DNA of 64,000 nucleotides, taken from the NCBI GenBank assembly GCA_947629175.1, contig CANRCT010000014.1:1-64000 (forward strand), read 5' to 3'. Shown piece after piece: positions 60,455 to 64,000 of this stretch; positions within the stretch are counted from its first letter, which is position 1, and each line of letters opens with the position of its first letter. The stretch comes from an uncultured Muribaculaceae bacterium. GTDB taxonomy: Bacteria > Bacteroidota > Bacteroidia > Bacteroidales > Muribaculaceae. The notes beneath the pieces are model-generated. The model did not search any database and had not been told where the DNA came from. It worked only from the letters and a program-made list of their open reading frames with translations. Both the position numbers and the translations under genes were made by a program.

Positions 60455-62500
60455 TTACCAGATGATCACACGCTCCTCCGCTGGGCGATACATCGGCTCG
60501 CCCTCGGCGATCGAGAAGGCCTCGAAGAACGGCTGGAGATTGCGAAGCGTGACGTTCACGCGGTTCTTGCCAAGAGAGTGGACATCGCCCTGGGTGAGCG
60601 AGCGCATCTCGGCCTCGCGGATATTCTGCGCCCAGAGATTGGCGTAGTTGAGATAGAACACCTGCTCCGGTGTGAATCCGTCGATCCGTGCTGTCGCTAC
60701 ATCAACACCCTTCTGCTTCTGGGAGTTGAGGAATGCGGTCATGGCTACGCGCAGGCCACCCTGGTCGGCGATGTTCTCGCCGAGGGTATACTCGCCGTTG
60801 GCCATCAGGCCCGGGAGAACCTCAACGGCATTAAACTGTGCGACGAGCTTGTCGGTCAGCGACTTGAACGCCGCAGCGTCCTCCGGAGTCCACCAGTCGG
60901 TCATATTGCCTTTGGCGTCGAAGTGGCGTCCCTGATCGTCGAATCCGTGGGTCATCTCGTGGCCGATAACCACTCCGATGCCTCCGTAGTTCTCGGCGTC
61001 GGACGAAGCCGGATCGAAGAACGGAGCCTGCAGTATGGCAGCCGGGAACACGATCTCGTTGGCCAGCGGATTGTAGTAGGCGTTGACAGTCTGCGGAGTC
61101 ATGCCCCACTCGGTGCGGTCCACCGGCTTGCCCCACTTCGAGAGCATGTCGCGGGTGTGCCACATGCTCACCTCGTGCATATTGTCATAATAGCTCTTTT
61201 CGGGATCGATCTGCATGGTGGTGTAGTCCTTCCACTTGTCGGGATAGCCGATCTTCACGGTGAATGCTGCGAGCTTCTCGCGGGCCCGGGCCTTAGTGGT
61301 GTCGCTCATCCAGGTCAGCGAGTCGATATGCTGGCCGAGGGCCGTGCGCAGATTCTCCACGAGGCCGAGCATATACTGCTTGGACGATTCGGGGAAGTAT
61401 TTCTCCACATAGAGCTGGCCTACGGCCTCGCCCATCGCACCCTCGGTGGCGCTGAGAGCGCGCTTCCAGCGCGGACGCTGCTCCTGGGCGCCGCTGAGCA
61501 CCTTGTAAAACTCGAATGATGCGTCGGAGAAAGCATCCGAGAGGTAGCCGGCCGCACCCGACACGTATTTCCAGAGATAATAGTCCTTGATCTGGCGGTC
61601 GGTGAGAGTCGACATGAGGGCGTTGGCGCGGGCCATGCTCTTGGGATCGGTCACGATGATGGTGTCGATCGGAGTTGTGATGTCCATGGTCTCAACGAAG
61701 AAGCGGTCCCAGGGCACTGCGGGATAATCCTTCTTGAGTGTCTCGAACGAGCGGGGATTGTACATCGCCTGGATGTCGCGGCTCTCCTCGCGGGTCTTGG
61801 CGTCGCGGGCCATGGCCGTCTCGATCTCCATGACGGTGTTCATGATGCGCGCAGCTGTGTCGGCGCTGAATCCAGCGTTGACGAGCTGGCTGCTGATAAG
61901 CTTCTTGTAGGCCTCGCGCACCTCTGTGTTTCGTGGATCATCCTTCAGATAATAATCGCGGTCATTGAGGCCCATCGAGCCTCCGGAGAGATACATGGCG
62001 TATTCGTCGGAGTTGACCATGTTTTCCATCGGTCCCGCGCCCATGAACGGCGAGCCATACTCTTTCTGAAACCACAGGAAGAGATCGGCCATACCCTCGT
62101 GGGGAGTATTCTCGATCTTCTGCAGTCCGGCCTGAATGGGAGCGGCGCCCTCCGAATTGCGTCGCGCGGAGTCCATGGCCTGATTGTAGATCGTCGATAC
62201 CTTGAAGGCCACGGATCCCGGCTCGGGATTGGTGGCTGCAAGGCCTGTGATGATATCCTTCACGCGTGCCTCCGACGAGTCGTTGAGCACATTGAACTGG
62301 CCGTAGCGTGAGTATTCGGCGGTCAGCGGGTGAGCCTGCTGCCAGCGCTGTGTGACATGTTCGTAGAAATCGGTGCCTGCCGGTATCGAATCATTGATCA
62401 GATTCGCGTCGAGGCTTTTCAGATGCTCGCCTTTCGAGCATCCCCCGAGAGCGAGCGCAGTGACTGCTGTCAAAGCGATAATGGTTTTTGGTTTAAGCAT
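60455..62500 (-). CDS. pepO: M13-family zinc metallopeptidase lipoprotein (PepO-like)
   Basis: A 681-residue neprilysin-type endopeptidase. Lipobox LALGGC (cysteine 20) anchors it to a membrane. The zinc site is HEMTH at residue 514 with the third ligand in GENIAD (E575), and NAYYNPLANEIVFPAA is the substrate-binding strand. The C-terminal tryptophan of the CxxW end is present (VIIW). It degrades oligopeptides in the periplasm or at the surface. It lies 8 bases after ubiE in a three-gene operon starting with purC. Confidence 0.94.
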   Translation of the reverse strand: MLKPKTIIALTAVTALALGGCSKGEHLKSLDANLINDSIPAGTDFYEHVTQRWQQAHPLTAEYSRYGQFNVLNDSSEARVKDIITGLAATNPEPGSVAFKVSTIYNQAMDSARRNSEGAAPIQAGLQKIENTPHEGMADLFLWFQKEYGSPFMGAGPMENMVNSDEYAMYLSGGSMGLNDRDYYLKDDPRNTEVREAYKKLISSQLVNAGFSADTAARIMNTVMEIETAMARDAKTREESRDIQAMYNPRSFETLKKDYPAVPWDRFFVETMDITTPIDTIIVTDPKSMARANALMSTLTDRQIKDYYLWKYVSGAAGYLSDAFSDASFEFYKVLSGAQEQRPRWKRALSATEGAMGEAVGQLYVEKYFPESSKQYMLGLVENLRTALGQHIDSLTWMSDTTKARAREKLAAFTVKIGYPDKWKDYTTMQIDPEKSYYDNMHEVSMWHTRDMLSKWGKPVDRTEWGMTPQTVNAYYNPLANEIVFPAAILQAPFFDPASSDAENYGGIGVVIGHEMTHGFDDQGRHFDAKGNMTDWWTPEDAAAFKSLTDKLVAQFNAVEVLPGLMANGEYTLGENIADQGGLRVAMTAFLNSQKQKGVDVATARIDGFTPEQVFYLNYANLWAQNIREAEMRSLTQGDVHSLGKNRVNVTLRNLQPFFEAFSIAEGEPMYRPAEERVIIW

Positions 62501-62508
62501 ATTGTTGG

Positions 62509-63249
62509 TTAATTACAGGCGGTATATATGGTGCATGCGCCGAATGTCAGAGGCCGGTGGCGCGCCGATTTCCATCCGCTCGCCTCAAGCAGGGCGCACA
62601 TCTCGGCGCCTTGCGGCACGGCGGCGATGCTTTCAGGCAGATAGGTATAGGCGTTGGCATCCCGGCTCACCAGGCGCCCCAGCGCAGGCACTATCGTACG
62701 GGTATAGAACCGGTAGAGAGGCCCCGTTATGGCTCCGCGAGGAGTGGAGAGCTCAAGCACGCACAGCATTCCTCCGGGTCGGGTGACGCGCGCCATCTCG
62801 CGCAGGCCGGCCGACAGATCGGCAAAATTGCGCACTCCGAAAGCGGCTGTCACGGCATCGAAAGAGCCGTCGGCAAACGGAAGCTTCAGGCAGTCGGCGG
62901 GCATAAGCGTGATCTGGCGCGAAAAGCCGGCCCGGGCCACCTTTTCGCGTCCGATGCCTATCATTCCCTCCGAAAGATCGACGCCGGTGATACGCGCGCC
63001 GTCGATCGTTCGCGCCATCTGAAGCGCCAGATCGCCGGTGCCGGTCGCTACGTCAAGGATGCCGGTGGCTCCGTGACGGCGCACCATAGCCACAGCCTTG
63101 CGTCGCCACAGCCGGTCGATGCCGAGCGTCATGGCGCGGTTCATGAAATCATAGGCAGGGGCTATGTGGTCAAACATGCGTCTGACCTGCGATGCCTTAT
63201 CGTCAGCACACGCCGCGTCGGGCTTCACTTTTTCGCATTCGGCACCCAT
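62509..63249 (-). CDS. ubiE/menG: Demethylmenaquinone methyltransferase
   Basis: A 246-residue SAM-dependent methyltransferase of the UbiE/MenG family, which makes menaquinone from demethylmenaquinone for anaerobic respiration. VRRMFDHIAPAYDFMNR at the N-terminus, ILDVATGTGDLA (SAM motif I), GVDLSEGM and FGVRNFADL are typical. Most Bacteroidales use menaquinone only, so the MenG role is more likely than ubiquinone synthesis. It lies between purC and the M13 peptidase gene with gaps of 22 and 8 bases. Confidence 0.94.
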   Translation of the reverse strand: MGAECEKVKPDAACADDKASQVRRMFDHIAPAYDFMNRAMTLGIDRLWRRKAVAMVRRHGATGILDVATGTGDLALQMARTIDGARITGVDLSEGMIGIGREKVARAGFSRQITLMPADCLKLPFADGSFDAVTAAFGVRNFADLSAGLREMARVTRPGGMLCVLELSTPRGAITGPLYRFYTRTIVPALGRLVSRDANAYTYLPESIAAVPQGAEMCALLEASGWKSARHRPLTFGACTIYTACN

Positions 63250-63271
63250 GATGGAGCAATCCTCGCGCTTT

Positions 63272-64000
63272 TCAGAGACTGAGATTGGCTATGCAGTCGA
63301 GCACGTTCACTTCGATACGTCGCTCCAGATCATTCTCGTCGGCCTTGACAAACGGACGGCCTGTGACATGCTCATAGAGCTCGATATAGCGTGCGCTGAC
63401 GCTCTCGCAGAATTCCGGAGTCATCTCAGGCACCGTCTGGCCGGCTTTGCCCATGAACCCGCGGTCGATAAGCCACTGGCGCACGAACTCCTTGGAGAGC
63501 TGACGCTGAGGCTCGCCCTTGGCGAAACGCTCCTCGTAGCCTTCGGCATAGAAATAGCGCGAGGAGTCGGGGGTATGGATCTCATCAATGAGCATCACCT
63601 CGTCGCCGAGCTTGCCGAACTCATATTTGGTATCGACCAGTATCAGACCCTTCTCGGCAGCCATCTGTGTGCCGCGCTCGAAGAGCTTGCGGGTATAGCG
63701 CTCCATCACCTCATAGTCTTTCTCGCTGACGAGACCCTGCGCTATTATCTGCTCGCGCGAGATATTCTCGTCATGACCGGCATCGGCCTTGGTGGTCGGC
63801 GTGATGATCGGCTCGGGGAAGCACTGGTTCTCCTTCATTCCCTCGGGAAGCTTCACTCCGCAGAGCTCGCGGCAACCAGCCTGATACTCGCGCCAGGCGC
63901 TGCCGGTCAGGTAGCCTCTTATTATCATTTCCACGCGGAAACCCTCGCAGCGCTTGCCAACGGTCGCCATCGGATCCGGCGTAGCAAGCCGCCAGTTGGG
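63272..64000 (-). CDS. purC: SAICAR synthetase, 5' end beyond the window
   Basis: The visible 243 residues are the C-terminal part of phosphoribosylaminoimidazole-succinocarboxamide synthase, step 8 of purine synthesis. The frame continues upstream of the ATG at 63970 to the window edge with NWRLATPDP, which matches the family before [14 protein letters not shown], so the ATG is internal and the gene is cut by the right edge. [22 protein letters not shown] and [12 protein letters not shown] are conserved ATP- and substrate-binding segments. Confidence 0.95.
   Translation of the reverse strand, partial: PNWRLATPDPMATVGKRCEGFRVEMIIRGYLTGSAWREYQAGCRELCGVKLPEGMKENQCFPEPIITPTTKADAGHDENISREQIIAQGLVSEKDYEVMERYTRKLFERGTQMAAEKGLILVDTKYEFGKLGDEVMLIDEIHTPDSSRYFYAEGYEERFAKGEPQRQLSKEFVRQWLIDRGFMGKAGQTVPEMTPEFCESVSARYIELYEHVTGRPFVKADENDLERRIEVNVLDCIANLSL

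Overview
The window looks like chromosomal DNA of a GC-rich member of the Bacteroidales, most likely a gut Muribaculaceae-type organism. This is an inference from gene content: two SusC/SusD pairs, a surface protein with a type IX secretion-like tail, DapL lysine synthesis, type III glutamine synthetase, DUF4293 and DUF4491 proteins, and many promoters of the Bacteroidetes type (-7 box TAnnTTTG, -33 box TTTG/TTG about 20 bases upstream). No tRNA, rRNA or CRISPR array was found.

Layout. 1-5.3 kb: the 3' part of a giant secreted repeat protein. 5.3-14.5 kb: an AT-rich integrated mobilizable element of the NBU1/NBU2 type. Its genes run integrase, two cargo genes, small HTH protein, RepA-like ATPase, primase, relaxase with an oriT-like region, then lincosamide resistance gene lnu(A) and the 3' remnant of a mef-type efflux gene. 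14.5-19.7 kb: host genes (AAA ATPase, HAD phosphatase, recO, DUF4293, surE, Crp-like regulator). 19.7-22.4 kb: a divergent phosphate module (OprO/P-like porin and a frameshifted histidine acid phosphatase). 22.5-27 kb: GH109-like lipoprotein, ECF sigma factor, malate dehydrogenase, AraC regulator. 27-31.7 kb: a dapF-dapL-glnN nitrogen and lysine operon. 31.7-34.8 kb: a second AAA ATPase, a DUF3298-like lipoprotein, and a hicAB pair whose toxin gene has a nonsense codon. 34.9-41.6 kb: susC-susD-lipoprotein locus. 41.8-42.6 kb: birA.

42.7-47.5 kb is the most unusual stretch. It is a compact plus-strand run of six genes that includes a phage major capsid protein and a portal protein, with no terminase, protease, tail, lysis or integrase gene. 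Its base composition matches the host, and it sits between housekeeping genes (birA and a U32 peptidase). I read it as a domesticated or relict head module; a functional role is inference.

47.5-64 kb: U32 peptidase and nitroreductase facing a B12-dependent ribonucleotide reductase and a CBM20-GH77 glucanotransferase; a DUF4491 protein; a second susC/susD pair with a C9 tract in its upstream region; and a purC-ubiE-M13 peptidase operon that runs off the right edge. Non-coding structure of note: a roughly 105-base dispersed structured repeat present twice in opposite orientation, an iteron-like repeat cluster in the mobile element, and a perfect AT-rich palindrome just before the capsid gene.
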